Positions 33,520-42,367 of a DNA stretch of 64,000 bases are shown in pieces. A model generated the notes under the pieces. The model was not told the origin of the DNA, searched no databases, and saw only the letters and a program-made list of their open reading frames with translations. The first letter of the stretch is position 1, and every line of letters begins with the position of its first letter. The position numbers and the translations under genes are program-made. The stretch covers positions 24,398 to 88,397 of the forward strand of contig NZ_BPQU01000024.1 of NCBI RefSeq assembly GCF_022179445.1, read 5' to 3'. This DNA is from Methylobacterium mesophilicum. Lineage in GTDB: Bacteria; Pseudomonadota; Alphaproteobacteria; Rhizobiales; Beijerinckiaceae.

Positions 33520-34752
33520 TCAGCGATGCGGTGCGGAATCCGCCGTCCAGGTGCCGGGAGTGTGGAAGACACCGAACACGTCGGGGGCGAAGACCGGGTG
33601 CTCCACGTGGAAGCGGGCGCCGATCCGCGCGGCGAGCAGGCGCTCGAAGCCCCGCTGCCGGACCACCACCGAGACCTTGTAGGTGTCCGCGGTAAGGGTC
33701 AGCGGCGGCGTCAGCAGCTCGATCGTGCCGTCGCCCGACAGGGTCTGCAGCTTGGCGCGGTCCGTCATCGTGCTGAAGTTGCAGCAGAGCAGCTCGTCCG
33801 ATCGCGTGATCGAGAATAGGACATGTGGGTCGGTGATCGGCTCCGAGGCGGTGTAGCGCGCCGTGATCCGCATCCGCTCGCCGTGCCGGAACAGCGTCTT
33901 CGGAGCGCCGGATTCGTCGGCGACCGTGACGTCCTGGATCTCCACCGGGTGGTGGCCGCCCTCCGGCCGGAACCAGGGCGCGTCGGCCAGGTAGCTGTCC
34001 CGCTCGTAGTGGTGCAGCCCCTCGTCGGTGGGGCCGTCGAAGGCGACGCGGCCGTTCTTGATGTAGATCACCCGCTCGCACATGGTCTTCACGCTGAACA
34101 TGTTGTGCGAGACGAGCAGGATCGTCGAGCCCTTGCTCTGGAGGCGGCGGGCGAAGTCGATGCACTTCTTCTGGAAGGTGTAGTCGCCGACCGCCAGGAC
34201 CTCGTCGAGGAGCAGGATGTCGGGCTCGAGATGGGCGGCGACCGAGAAGGCCAGCCGGACATACATGCCGCTGGAATAGCGCTTCACCGGCATGTCGATG
34301 AAGTCGCCGATCTCCGAGAACTCGACGATCGCGTCGAACTTTTCAGCGATCTCGTGGCGGTGCATGCCCAGGATCGAGCCGTAGAGGAAGATGTTCTCGC
34401 GGCCGGTGAGCTCCCGGTGGAAGCCGGTGCCGACTTCGAGCAGGGCGCCGACCCGGCCGACCAGCCGGATGCTGCCGGTGGTCGGGGCGGCGATCCGCGA
34501 GATCAGCTTGAGCAGGGTGCTCTTGCCGGCCCCGTTCATCCCGATGATGCCGACGTTCTCGCCGTGCTTGATGCCGAAGCTGACATCCTTGAGCGCCCAG
34601 AACCCCTCCTTGGTCGGGCGCGCCTCGGACCGGCGCGTCATCAGGCCCCGCGCGCCGTCGATGAGCGCCTCGCGCAGGGAATTGTCGTGCGTGGCCCGCG
34701 GGGCACGCCAGTATTGCTTGCCGATATCCTGTACGCTGATCGCCATCGACAT
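33520..34752 (-). CDS. ABC-2 polysaccharide exporter ATP-binding protein (Wzt-like)
   Basis: A 410-residue ATPase powering export of a lipid-linked polysaccharide. The nucleotide-binding half has Walker A GMNGAGKSTLLKL, LTGRENIFLYGSILGM, the signature region KRYSSGMYVRLAFS, Walker B ILLLDEVLAVGD and the switch His in LVSHN. Residues ~255-410 form an extra beta-rich Wzt-type C-terminal domain (PVEIQDVTVADESG, DPHVLFSITRSD), used for recognising the glycan cap. The start ATG 34752 overlaps the permease stop (TGATG). It is followed by the GT4 gene at 31837. Confidence 0.92.
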   Translation of the reverse strand: MSMAISVQDIGKQYWRAPRATHDNSLREALIDGARGLMTRRSEARPTKEGFWALKDVSFGIKHGENVGIIGMNGAGKSTLLKLISRIAAPTTGSIRLVGRVGALLEVGTGFHRELTGRENIFLYGSILGMHRHEIAEKFDAIVEFSEIGDFIDMPVKRYSSGMYVRLAFSVAAHLEPDILLLDEVLAVGDYTFQKKCIDFARRLQSKGSTILLVSHNMFSVKTMCERVIYIKNGRVAFDGPTDEGLHHYERDSYLADAPWFRPEGGHHPVEIQDVTVADESGAPKTLFRHGERMRITARYTASEPITDPHVLFSITRSDELLCCNFSTMTDRAKLQTLSGDGTIELLTPPLTLTADTYKVSVVVRQRGFERLLAARIGARFHVEHPVFAPDVFGVFHTPGTWTADSAPHR

Positions 34753-35648
34753 CAGATTATATCCGCGAAAGAGCGCTCCATGCGCTGGAAGAAGATCAGT
34801 CCGGTGAACAGCAGCAGCGACGACACCGTGACCGAGACCGCGAGGGCGAACAGGTCGGGCGTGGTTCCGCCGAGGATCGCGAACCGGAACGCCTCGATCA
34901 GCCCGACCATCGGGTTGAGCGCGTAGAGCCAGCGCACCGAGTCGGGGACGATGCTCGCCGCGTAGACGATCGGCGAGGCGTACATCCAGATCTGGATGAG
35001 GAACGGCAGCGTGTGCTTCACGTCCCGGAAGCGGACGTTGACCGGCCCGAGCCACAGGCTCACCCCGAGCGCCAGCATCGCGGTGACCGCGAGCGTCGGC
35101 ACCGCGAGGACGATGTGCCAGCTCGGCATCACCCCGTAGCAGAGCATCAGCACCAGCATCACCGCGAGGGCGATGGCGAAGTCCACCATCGGCGACACCA
35201 CGGTGGCGAGCGGGATCACCAGGCGCGGGAAGTAGATCTTGCGGATGAGTTCCGCCTCGGTGACGAGGCCGGTGGCGCTCCGGCGCACCGACTCGGCGAA
35301 GTAGGTCCACAGGATGATGGCGCTGCCGGCGAACAGTGCATAGGGCGCCCCGTCGGTGGGGATCTTGGCGAAATGGCCGAAGATGACCGTGAAGATCGCC
35401 ACCGTGAAAAGCGGCTGCGCGATGGCCCAGCAGGCGCCCAGGGCGGTCTGGCGATAGAGCACCTTCAGGTCGCGCAGGATCAGGACCCACAGCAACCCGC
35501 GATACTGCCAGACCCCGGCGGCATCGAAGGCGACGAGTTGATTGTCGGGCCCGATTTCGGTGACCGGCATCGCGGCCGGTTCCGATCTGGGCCCGGCCAG
35601 GCCATGTTTCGGCGCATCGAGCGCAAGCGCGTCCAAAGAGTCCATCAT
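34752..35648 (-). CDS. ABC-2 type polysaccharide exporter permease (Wzm-like)
   Basis: A ~298-residue membrane subunit of the exporter, with about six hydrophobic helices (for example QPLFTVAIFTVIFGHF, FAIALAVMLVLMLCYGVMP, FALAVSVTVSSLLLFTGLIFF) and the family signature LVIPLATVVSPMVDF. DLKVLYRQTALGACWAIAQP is the ABC-2 N-terminal motif. Start choice is uncertain: ATG 35648 or 35645 gives the usual length, while ATG 35699 or GTG 35723 would add residues unlikely to be coding; none has a strong binding site. It is coupled to the ATPase gene downstream. Confidence 0.88.
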   Translation of the reverse strand: MMDSLDALALDAPKHGLAGPRSEPAAMPVTEIGPDNQLVAFDAAGVWQYRGLLWVLILRDLKVLYRQTALGACWAIAQPLFTVAIFTVIFGHFAKIPTDGAPYALFAGSAIILWTYFAESVRRSATGLVTEAELIRKIYFPRLVIPLATVVSPMVDFAIALAVMLVLMLCYGVMPSWHIVLAVPTLAVTAMLALGVSLWLGPVNVRFRDVKHTLPFLIQIWMYASPIVYAASIVPDSVRWLYALNPMVGLIEAFRFAILGGTTPDLFALAVSVTVSSLLLFTGLIFFQRMERSFADII

Positions 35649-36003
35649 TCGAAGCGATCCCGCACGACGATCGGTGCTTGCTGGATCCGTTCGCGGCATC
35701 AGCTGCCGGATCGGCGATCCCACTGAGCCGGGCTATCACCGCGGTCATCCGGCACGAATTACATCTTTCGTCGTACCGAGCCTCCCGACTGAAGAGGTGG
35801 TTGTCGTTGACCACCGTATTGATTGCTTATGAGGACAGAAGAGACCCCGGGCGCGGGACGTCGTCTCTGTCGATGCCGGCTCGGCCGGCCCGGACACGCG
35901 TGCCGGGCGAACGAGCCGTCCTCACCGAGGCGCTGGGCTTCCTCCGGAACGGGGCCACCGCGGGTCCGGCGCAAGATCGGGCTCGGGTCTCAGGAGAACC
36001 GCC

Positions 36004-37083
36004 ATGAAGGACGCTTCGGTCGATGGCTCGGACGGCGCGAGCATCCCGTTGGTGACGATCGCCATGCCGGCCCTGAACGAGGCCCAGCACATCGCCGAGG
36101 CGATCCGCTCGGTGATGCCGGCCTCAGGGTCGCTCGCGTGTGAATTACTGGTGATGGATGGCGGCAGCAGCGACGCGACCTGCGCCATCGTCCAGGCGCT
36201 CAGCGATAAGGATCCACGGATCCAGCTGATCCACAACGCCCGCCGCATCCAGGCCTCGGCGCTCAACCTCGCGGCCCGCCTCGCGCATCCGGGCTCGACC
36301 TATCTCGTGCGCGCCGATTGCCACGCGGCCTACCCCGAGAACTGGGTGCAGGACCTGGTGCGGACGATTCGCCAGTGGGACGCCGTCTCGGTGGTCGTGC
36401 CCCTTCGGACCATCGGGGTGACGCCGCTGCAGCGTGCCATCGCGGCCGCCCAGAACAGCCGCCTCGGCAACGGCGGCTCGGCGCACCGCCTGGGCGGGAT
36501 CTCGGGCTACGTCGCCCACGGCCACCACGCCATCTTCGACCGGCGCGAGTTCCTGCGGGTCGGCGGTTACGACGAGAGTTTTTCGCACAACGAGGACGCC
36601 GAGCTCGACCGTCGGCTCTGCGCGGCCGGCGGCAAGATCTATCTCGCGGCCGACCTCGTCGTGACCTACTACCCCCGCGCGACCCTGTTCAGCCTGACCC
36701 GCCAATATTTCCTGTACGGCCGCGGCTGCGCCCGGACCCTGGAGAAGCACGCCAGCCTGCCGCGGCTGCGCCAGATGCTGCCCCCCCTGGTCCTGCTCTA
36801 CGGCGTCGCCGCCCTGGCCCTCGTCACGGTCGCCCCGATGCTGCTGATCCTGCTGGCGGTCTATGCGGGGGGCTGCGGCCTCAGCGGTCTCGCGCTGGCA
36901 CTGAAGGCGCGGGAGCCGGGCCTGGTCATGAGCGGCCCGGCGGCGATCGCGATGCACCTGGCCTGGGCCGCCGGCTTCCTGTCGCATCGGGGCTATCGCC
37001 GGACCCTGCTGCGGACCGCCTTGCGCCGGAAGCCGCCCCTGCTCGGCGTCGCACCCGGATCGGACCCGGCGAGCGTCAACTGA
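36004..37083 (+). CDS. ExoA-like glycosyltransferase family 2 protein
   Basis: A 359-residue GT2 enzyme with the succinoglycan ExoA arrangement. VTIAMPALNEAQHIAEAIRS begins the fold, ELLVMDGGSSDAT replaces the usual DDGS with DGGS, and STYLVRADCHAAYPENWVQ holds the metal-binding RADCHA. DESFSHNEDAELDRRLCA is the acceptor-side NEDAE motif, followed by QYFLYGRGCARTL. Two to three C-terminal membrane helices (LPPLVLLYGVAALALV, PMLLILLAVYAGGCGL) anchor it. ATG 36004 follows CAGGAGAACCGCC. It probably adds an early sugar to the lipid-linked unit. It is divergent from the ABC exporter. Confidence 0.87.
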   Translation: MKDASVDGSDGASIPLVTIAMPALNEAQHIAEAIRSVMPASGSLACELLVMDGGSSDATCAIVQALSDKDPRIQLIHNARRIQASALNLAARLAHPGSTYLVRADCHAAYPENWVQDLVRTIRQWDAVSVVVPLRTIGVTPLQRAIAAAQNSRLGNGGSAHRLGGISGYVAHGHHAIFDRREFLRVGGYDESFSHNEDAELDRRLCAAGGKIYLAADLVVTYYPRATLFSLTRQYFLYGRGCARTLEKHASLPRLRQMLPPLVLLYGVAALALVTVAPMLLILLAVYAGGCGLSGLALALKAREPGLVMSGPAAIAMHLAWAAGFLSHRGYRRTLLRTALRRKPPLLGVAPGSDPASVN

Positions 37084-37266
37084 CCGGGATTCCGCGAACG
37101 GGCCATGCGAATCCGGTGTCAGAAGCCGGACGCCGTTCCCCTTCCGTCGCCAATTCCTACCCTGGGCTGTAGTCTCGCGCGGCCAAGCCGATTATCGACA
37201 CGCGCATCTTTCCGGACCTCAGGGGTCCGGAGTACCCGCGCCGTGCCGTGCAGGCCTTGGAGTGTT

Positions 37267-38799
37267 GTGACCGTGCCCGACAGGACCCCGCGCCCCGTGA
37301 TGCTCGTGATCCTCGACGGCTGGGGACTCCGGGACGCGGTCGCCGACAATGCCGTCCACCAGGCCCGCACGCCCGTCTTCGACGGCCTGATGCGAGAGGG
37401 GCCCCGGGCGCGGCTGCAGACCTTCGGGGCCGATGTCGGCCTGCCCGAGGGGCAGATGGGCAATTCCGAGGTCGGGCACCTGAACATCGGCGCGGGCCGG
37501 GTGGTCATGCAGGACCTGCCGCGCATCGATACCGCCGTCGCGGACGGCTCGCTCGCCACCAACCCGGCCCTGACCCGGTTCATCGACGCGCTGCGGGCGA
37601 GCGGCGGGACCTGCCACCTCGTCGGCCTGCTGTCGCCCGGGGGCGTCCACGCGCACCAGGACCACGCGGTGGCGCTGGCGCGGGTGCTGGTCGAGGCCGG
37701 CGTGCCGGTCCGCCTCCACGCCTTCACGGACGGGCGGGACATGCCGCCGCGCTCCGCGGCCGGCTGCCTGGAGGCCGTCGAGGCCGCGCTCCCCGAGGGC
37801 GCCCGCATCGCCACCTTGTGCGGCCGCTACTACGCGATGGATCGCGACCGGCGCTGGGAGCGGGTCTCGATCGCCTACGACGCGATGAGTGCGGCGCGCG
37901 GCGCCCGGTTCGCGAGTGCCCTGGAGGCGATCGCCGCCTCCTATGTGCTCGACCTGTCGGACGAGTTCCTGCGGCCGGCCATCATCGGCGACTATGCCGG
38001 CATGCAGGACGGCGACGGCGTGCTGAGCTTCAATTTCCGCGCCGACCGGACCCGGCAGATCCTCGAGGCCCTGCTCGATCCGGACTTCGCGGGCTTCCCC
38101 CGGGCCCGGACGGTCCGGTTCGCCGCAGCCCTCGGCATCGTTCAGTACAGCATCGAGATCGATGCCTTCGCCGACACGCTGTTCGGCCCCCTCGACCTGC
38201 CGAACGGCCTCGGCGAGACGGTGGCCCGGGCCGGGCGCACACAGCTGCGCATGGCCGAGACCGAAAAGTATCCGCACGTCACCTACTTCATGAACGGCGG
38301 CCGCGAGGCACCGTTCGAGGGCCAGGACGCGATCCTGGTGCCGTCCCCGAAGGTGGCGACCTACGACCTGCAGCCGGAGATGTCGGCCGCGGAGTTGACC
38401 GACCGCGCCGTGGAGGCGATCGGCTCCGGCCGCTACGACATGATCCTGCTGAACTTCGCCAATCCCGACATGGTCGGCCATACCGGCAGCCTCGCCGCCG
38501 CCGTGAAGGCGGTGGAGACGGTGGATGCCTGCCTCGGCCGGGTGGTCGACGCGATCCGGGCCGGCGGGGGGGCGCTGCTCGTCACCGCCGACCACGGCAA
38601 TTGCGAGATGATGCGCGATCCGGAGACCGGCGAGCCGCACACCGCCCACACCCTCAACCCGGTGCCGGCGATGCTGGTCGGCGTCGATGGCGTGACGCTC
38701 GCCGACGGCCGCCTGGCCGACGTCGCGCCGACCCTCCTCGACCTGATGGGCCTCGAGCAGCCCGCCGAGATGACCGGGCGGTCGCTGATCCGGCGCTGA
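37267..38799 (+). CDS. gpmI: 2,3-bisphosphoglycerate-independent phosphoglycerate mutase
   Basis: Interconverts 3- and 2-phosphoglycerate in glycolysis/gluconeogenesis, using two Mn2+ ions. The 510-residue protein has VILDGWGLR near the start (metal Asp), Ser67 in QMGNSEVGHLNIGAG, HAFTDGRDMPPRSA, NFRADRTRQI, FANPDMVGHTG and TADHGNCE, all family motifs. GTG 37267 is chosen because TTGGAGTGTT precedes it; the next GTG at 37273 is an alternative. Length is normal. Its place amid exopolysaccharide genes is unusual, but it has its own start region and need not be functionally tied to them. Confidence 0.94.
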   Translation: MTVPDRTPRPVMLVILDGWGLRDAVADNAVHQARTPVFDGLMREGPRARLQTFGADVGLPEGQMGNSEVGHLNIGAGRVVMQDLPRIDTAVADGSLATNPALTRFIDALRASGGTCHLVGLLSPGGVHAHQDHAVALARVLVEAGVPVRLHAFTDGRDMPPRSAAGCLEAVEAALPEGARIATLCGRYYAMDRDRRWERVSIAYDAMSAARGARFASALEAIAASYVLDLSDEFLRPAIIGDYAGMQDGDGVLSFNFRADRTRQILEALLDPDFAGFPRARTVRFAAALGIVQYSIEIDAFADTLFGPLDLPNGLGETVARAGRTQLRMAETEKYPHVTYFMNGGREAPFEGQDAILVPSPKVATYDLQPEMSAAELTDRAVEAIGSGRYDMILLNFANPDMVGHTGSLAAAVKAVETVDACLGRVVDAIRAGGGALLVTADHGNCEMMRDPETGEPHTAHTLNPVPAMLVGVDGVTLADGRLADVAPTLLDLMGLEQPAEMTGRSLIRR

Positions 38800-38892
38800 G
38801 CGGGCCGGGCGCAGGGCGCTCGGCGGGCGGGATCGTGGCGACGGCGTCTTAAAATGCCGAACAGAACCGTCTGACCTGGTCGAAGACGGCTT

Positions 38893-39972
38893 TCAGTGGG
38901 TTGGGGCCGCCGCGCGACCGATGAGGCGCTCTAACGCGAGCCCAACGACACGCGCATCGAAGATCCGAGCCTTGCGCGCGGCTGAGCCGGGACCACCAGG
39001 CCATTGCTTGATGCCCCGCATCATAGCTTCGACGGTGGGCTCGACGCCCGCTCGATGCAGGAGCCAGTGGATGGTGGCAAGAAGCTCCATCCCGAACGGA
39101 GATTCGAAGCCGTCGATCAGATCGGTCGTCCGCTCCAGGGCAACGAGGTAATCCTTGCCGTCCGCCTTCAGGTAGGCGGCGATCCGGTCCCGCTGATTGT
39201 CCTCGAACCTGATAAGGTCCAGCGGAAGAGCATCGGCGAGTCGCTTATCGCAGTGCAGATAAGTTCCATCCATGCCGTTAAGCAGATGCCTGAGCCGATC
39301 AGCATAGGGGCCGTACCGATTGGCCTTGTATGCGAGCGTCAGAGGATTTTGAGGAGCTGTGGCCTCGACTGCACACTCTAGAAGATAAGCTAGCTTCTGC
39401 ACTTCAAGCAATGAGCACTCGAAGCCAAGCACGGCGTACCGACGTACGAGCTCCGCAACGAGCGCGCTCGCTGGTGTGAGTGACTTTCGACCCTCTCGTT
39501 TCAGGACATTCTGGTACGTGGCTGTCGGCTCGTACACGATCACCTCGACCCCGGGGATGTCCCCGAGAGCGGCCTCGATACGTGGGCGAACATCGGCCCA
39601 GTTGAGGCCGCCATTGCCGCTGCCGAGGGGTGGTACCGCGATCGAACGTATACCGTTCTGCTCGATCACGCGGCGGAGATCGGCCAAGCCCTCCTCGATC
39701 CAAATCATCTTGGACGGGAAGCGCCAGTTGGCCTTGGTCGGAAAGTTGATGATCCAGCGAGGCCCCGTGAGATGGCCGCGCTCGGTTACGAACATGCGAC
39801 CCGTCTTTACCTCACCCGCTTTGCAGGCAGCTGCGTACGCCCGGAAGTTGTCCGGAAAATTCTCCTTGAACATCAGCGCGATGCCTTTGCCCATCACGCC
39901 TACCGTGTTCACGGTGTTGACCAGCGCCTCCGCAGGCGCGTCAAGAAGGTCGCCCTGTGTGAAGGTGATCAT
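38893..39972 (-). CDS. darG: DarG-type antitoxin: macro-domain DNA ADP-ribosyl hydrolase
   Basis: The antitoxin of a DarTG pair, which removes ADP-ribose from DNA and binds the toxin. The first ~150 residues are a macro domain: ITFTQGDLLDAPAEALVNTV, GVMGKGIALMFKENFP, GHLTGPRWIINFPTK and IAVPPLGSGNGGLNW. The C-terminal ~200 residues form the DarG partner domain (GFECSLLEVQKLAYLLECAV, YKANRYGPYADRLRHLLNGM). The start ATG 39972 overlaps the toxin stop (TGATG), so the two are translationally coupled, toxin first. It is less GC-rich than neighbouring genes, consistent with transfer. Confidence 0.92.
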   Translation of the reverse strand: MITFTQGDLLDAPAEALVNTVNTVGVMGKGIALMFKENFPDNFRAYAAACKAGEVKTGRMFVTERGHLTGPRWIINFPTKANWRFPSKMIWIEEGLADLRRVIEQNGIRSIAVPPLGSGNGGLNWADVRPRIEAALGDIPGVEVIVYEPTATYQNVLKREGRKSLTPASALVAELVRRYAVLGFECSLLEVQKLAYLLECAVEATAPQNPLTLAYKANRYGPYADRLRHLLNGMDGTYLHCDKRLADALPLDLIRFEDNQRDRIAAYLKADGKDYLVALERTTDLIDGFESPFGMELLATIHWLLHRAGVEPTVEAMMRGIKQWPGGPGSAARKARIFDARVVGLALERLIGRAAAPTH

Positions 39973-40613
39973 CAGAAATACCAACTCTGCTTAGTGCGCA
40001 CTAGCAACGGTGTTCCTGCTTTGTCCACAAATTTTTGAACGTCTGCGCGGACGCTCTCGCTGTGAACCGCAACCCCCTTCAAGCCGTCCAGAGGCACATG
40101 CCTGTGGACTAATGCCTCGGCTTGATATCGCTCCACACGCTCAGGGTTCGTAGGATCCTTTTTGAAGTCCTTGGACCTTAGCGCTACCCAATCTATCTGG
40201 TCGAGGCGCTCCACATCACGATAGAAGTTGGCCGTCATCAGATAAGCGTGTCTATCTGTAAATATTAATTCCAAACTTTGATCAATGGCATGGTATATAC
40301 TTGATACAAATATAAGTATGTCGTCGTTCGCCCGTCGAGTTATGCCGTTCCAGCCCGATTTGATGTTGAACGCCATCGGGGAGAGGGGCGTGAAATAGAA
40401 AGGCACGTAGTCGTTCAGGACGCCCCCCGGCCGAACTGGAACAGACCGGCTGCCACGGCGGCCGATAAGATCGAGATTGCCGATGTTGACGTAGCCAGGG
40501 TCAGAGCCGTCGGCGTTCCTCGCGTAGAGCCCACGCGCCAGCACAAGCGGCAGATTCTCCCGATGCACGATGCGGAATATGTAACCGTTCTCCTGCTTCA
40601 GAAACGCCGTCAT
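39972..40613 (-). CDS. darT: DarT toxin: sequence-specific ssDNA ADP-ribosyltransferase
   Basis: A 213-residue ADP-ribosyltransferase (DUF4433/DarT family) that modifies single-stranded DNA using NAD+, blocking replication until DarG reverses it. NGYIFRIVHRENLPLVLARG starts the fold. YVNIGNLDLIGRR and NDYVPFYFTPLSPMAFNI are the NAD- and DNA-binding segments. FTDRHAYL has the conserved histidine (about H122), and YQAEALVHRHVPL holds the likely catalytic Glu (about E166). ATG 40613 is chosen over longer forms because it begins the conserved domain; GGCGAGC precedes it. Parts, such as 40255-40325, are strongly AT-rich, unlike the host genes, indicating recent acquisition. Confidence 0.92.
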   Translation of the reverse strand: MTAFLKQENGYIFRIVHRENLPLVLARGLYARNADGSDPGYVNIGNLDLIGRRGSRSVPVRPGGVLNDYVPFYFTPLSPMAFNIKSGWNGITRRANDDILIFVSSIYHAIDQSLELIFTDRHAYLMTANFYRDVERLDQIDWVALRSKDFKKDPTNPERVERYQAEALVHRHVPLDGLKGVAVHSESVRADVQKFVDKAGTPLLVRTKQSWYF

Positions 40614-40941
40614 GGGTGAAGCTCGCCAGCCCCCTACGGTTGTCGCCTTGGCTCGGACATCGCCGGAAATCCCTCGGGAAAACCCAAGCTTCGTCCATGA
40701 CCGTAAGGCCAAGCGGTTAGCGATTTACCATCATCCTGTTTCGGCGTGCGACCGTCCCGTCGACTCAGGCCCTTAAAGCATCGTCCCGAAAGGTAGTTTC
40801 CGGCTTTCGGACAGGACGATGCGAGAACGGTGACGTCGAGCATCGCTGTGGATCCGGTATCCGGAACGATGCCCTAACGCTTGCGCCCGCATAAGGGGCA
40901 TCGCCGAAGCGGCAACCGTTATGGCGCATGATGCGTAGGAC
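40614..40941. other. Intergenic region upstream of darT, with a palindromic repeat
   Basis: A 328-bp divergent region between darT and the flippase gene. It holds the interrupted palindrome at 40778-40822 and a run of short direct/inverted similarities around 40850-40900. No ORF is supported. It may mark the edge of the inserted DarTG segment. Confidence 0.45.
40778..40822. repeat. Interrupted palindromic repeat element
   Basis: GCATCGTCC (40778-40786) pairs with GGACGATGC (40814-40822), and the inner CGAAAG (40787-40792) pairs with CTTTCG (40804-40809), leaving a small asymmetric bulge. This resembles the short mosaic palindromes scattered in Rhizobiales genomes between genes. Confidence 0.6.
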
Positions 40942-42357
40942 ATGATTGCCCGGCACAGCCTGATCTATGTCGGCTCGCGCGGCTTCGCCGCCGCCCTGAA
41001 CATGGCCTCCGTGGCGGTGTTCACCCGGCTCGCCCCGGTGGAGAGCTACGGCATCTACCTGTACGTCCTGTCCTGGGCGCTGGTGCTCTACGGGGCGACC
41101 TGCCAGTGGCCGAAATTCGCGTTCTTCGCCCTCTACGACGAGGCGCGCGAGCCGGCGCAGGTTGGCACCGTGGTGCGGATCCTCGCCGGCACGCTGCTGC
41201 TCGCCGGCCTCGGCAGCGCGCTCGCGGCCGGGCTCGGGCTGGTCCCGGCCGATATGGCGGCCGCGATCCTGGCGCTCGCCTTCGGCACCACCCTGTTCGA
41301 GGGGTCCACCGAGATCGCCCGCACGCGCCTGAAGGCCGGTGCGGTGGCGGCCTCGGTGATGAGCCGCGCCGTGCTGATGCTCGGGCTCGGCAGCCTGGCG
41401 CTGCACCTGTCGAGCGATCCGCTGCACCTCGCTTTTGCGGTGGCCGCCGCGAACGCCCTGGCGGCGCTGCCGGCCGCGATCACCATCGCCCCGATGATGC
41501 CCGGCCGCGGCAGCCGCGCCGAGGCGCTGCGGCTGTTCGCCTATGGCTGGCCGCTGGTGCTGTCCTTCGGCACGGCGGCCCTGGCCCAGAGCCTCGACCG
41601 GCTGATCATCGCCAAGACCGTGGGGCCCGCGGGGCTGGGCGCCTACGGGGCTCTGGCCGACTTCCTGAAGCAGAGCTTCATCGTGTTCGGCGAGGCGATC
41701 GCCCTGTCGCTGATCTCCATCGCCAAGCGCGAGGCGCGGGTCGGCGGCATCGCGGCGGCCTCCGGGGTGCTGAGCGACGCCGCCCGGGCGATGACCCTGA
41801 TCGCCGCCTTCGGGGCGGTGTTCTTCCTCTGCTTCGACGACCTCGTGGTCGCGGTGCTGCTCGGGCCGGCCTACCGGGCGGAGGCGCGCGCGCTCGCCCC
41901 GGTGCTGATCCTGGCCAGCATCCTGATGATGTTCCGCGCCTATTATTTCGGGCAGGTGATCTACTTCACCCGCACCAGCCGGCTGGAGGCGGGGGCGGCC
42001 TTCGCAACCCTGGCGGCGGTGGCGGCACTCTCGCTGCTGCTGATCCCGACGCTCGGCGCCGCCGGGGCGGCCTTGGCCTTCGCGGGCGGGCAGGCGGCGG
42101 CCTGCCTCGTGCTGGTGCTCGGCGCCTACCGGGCCGGCACCACGATGCCGCTGCCGCTCGCCGACATGACGGGGATCGCCGGCGCGGCCCTGGTCTGCGG
42201 CGCGGTGATGGCCGGGATCGGCCTGATCCCGGGCGGCCTGATGCCGCCCGGCCAGGCCCTGCGGCTGGTCCTGCTCCTCACCGTGGCCGGGGCGACCGCG
42301 TGGCGCTACGACGTGCTCGGGTTCGCCGGGGCGATCCGCCACCGGCTCGCGGCCTGA
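40942..42357 (+). CDS. Wzx-like oligosaccharide flippase (MATE/PST superfamily)
   Basis: A 471-residue polytopic membrane protein that would flip a lipid-linked oligosaccharide across the inner membrane. IARHSLIYVGSRGFAAALNM is the family N-terminal helix. RLFAYGWPLVLSFGTAALAQ and SLDRLIIAKTVGPAGLGAYG match the RfbX/Wzx internal repeat. About 12-14 helices are visible. ATG 40942 has TAGGA just upstream. The downstream acyltransferase starts 10 bp after its stop. No Wzy polymerase is recognisable anywhere in the window. Confidence 0.85.
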   Translation: MIARHSLIYVGSRGFAAALNMASVAVFTRLAPVESYGIYLYVLSWALVLYGATCQWPKFAFFALYDEAREPAQVGTVVRILAGTLLLAGLGSALAAGLGLVPADMAAAILALAFGTTLFEGSTEIARTRLKAGAVAASVMSRAVLMLGLGSLALHLSSDPLHLAFAVAAANALAALPAAITIAPMMPGRGSRAEALRLFAYGWPLVLSFGTAALAQSLDRLIIAKTVGPAGLGAYGALADFLKQSFIVFGEAIALSLISIAKREARVGGIAAASGVLSDAARAMTLIAAFGAVFFLCFDDLVVAVLLGPAYRAEARALAPVLILASILMMFRAYYFGQVIYFTRTSRLEAGAAFATLAAVAALSLLLIPTLGAAGAALAFAGGQAAACLVLVLGAYRAGTTMPLPLADMTGIAGAALVCGAVMAGIGLIPGGLMPPGQALRLVLLLTVAGATAWRYDVLGFAGAIRHRLAA

Positions 42358-42367
42358 CGGGCGCGCC

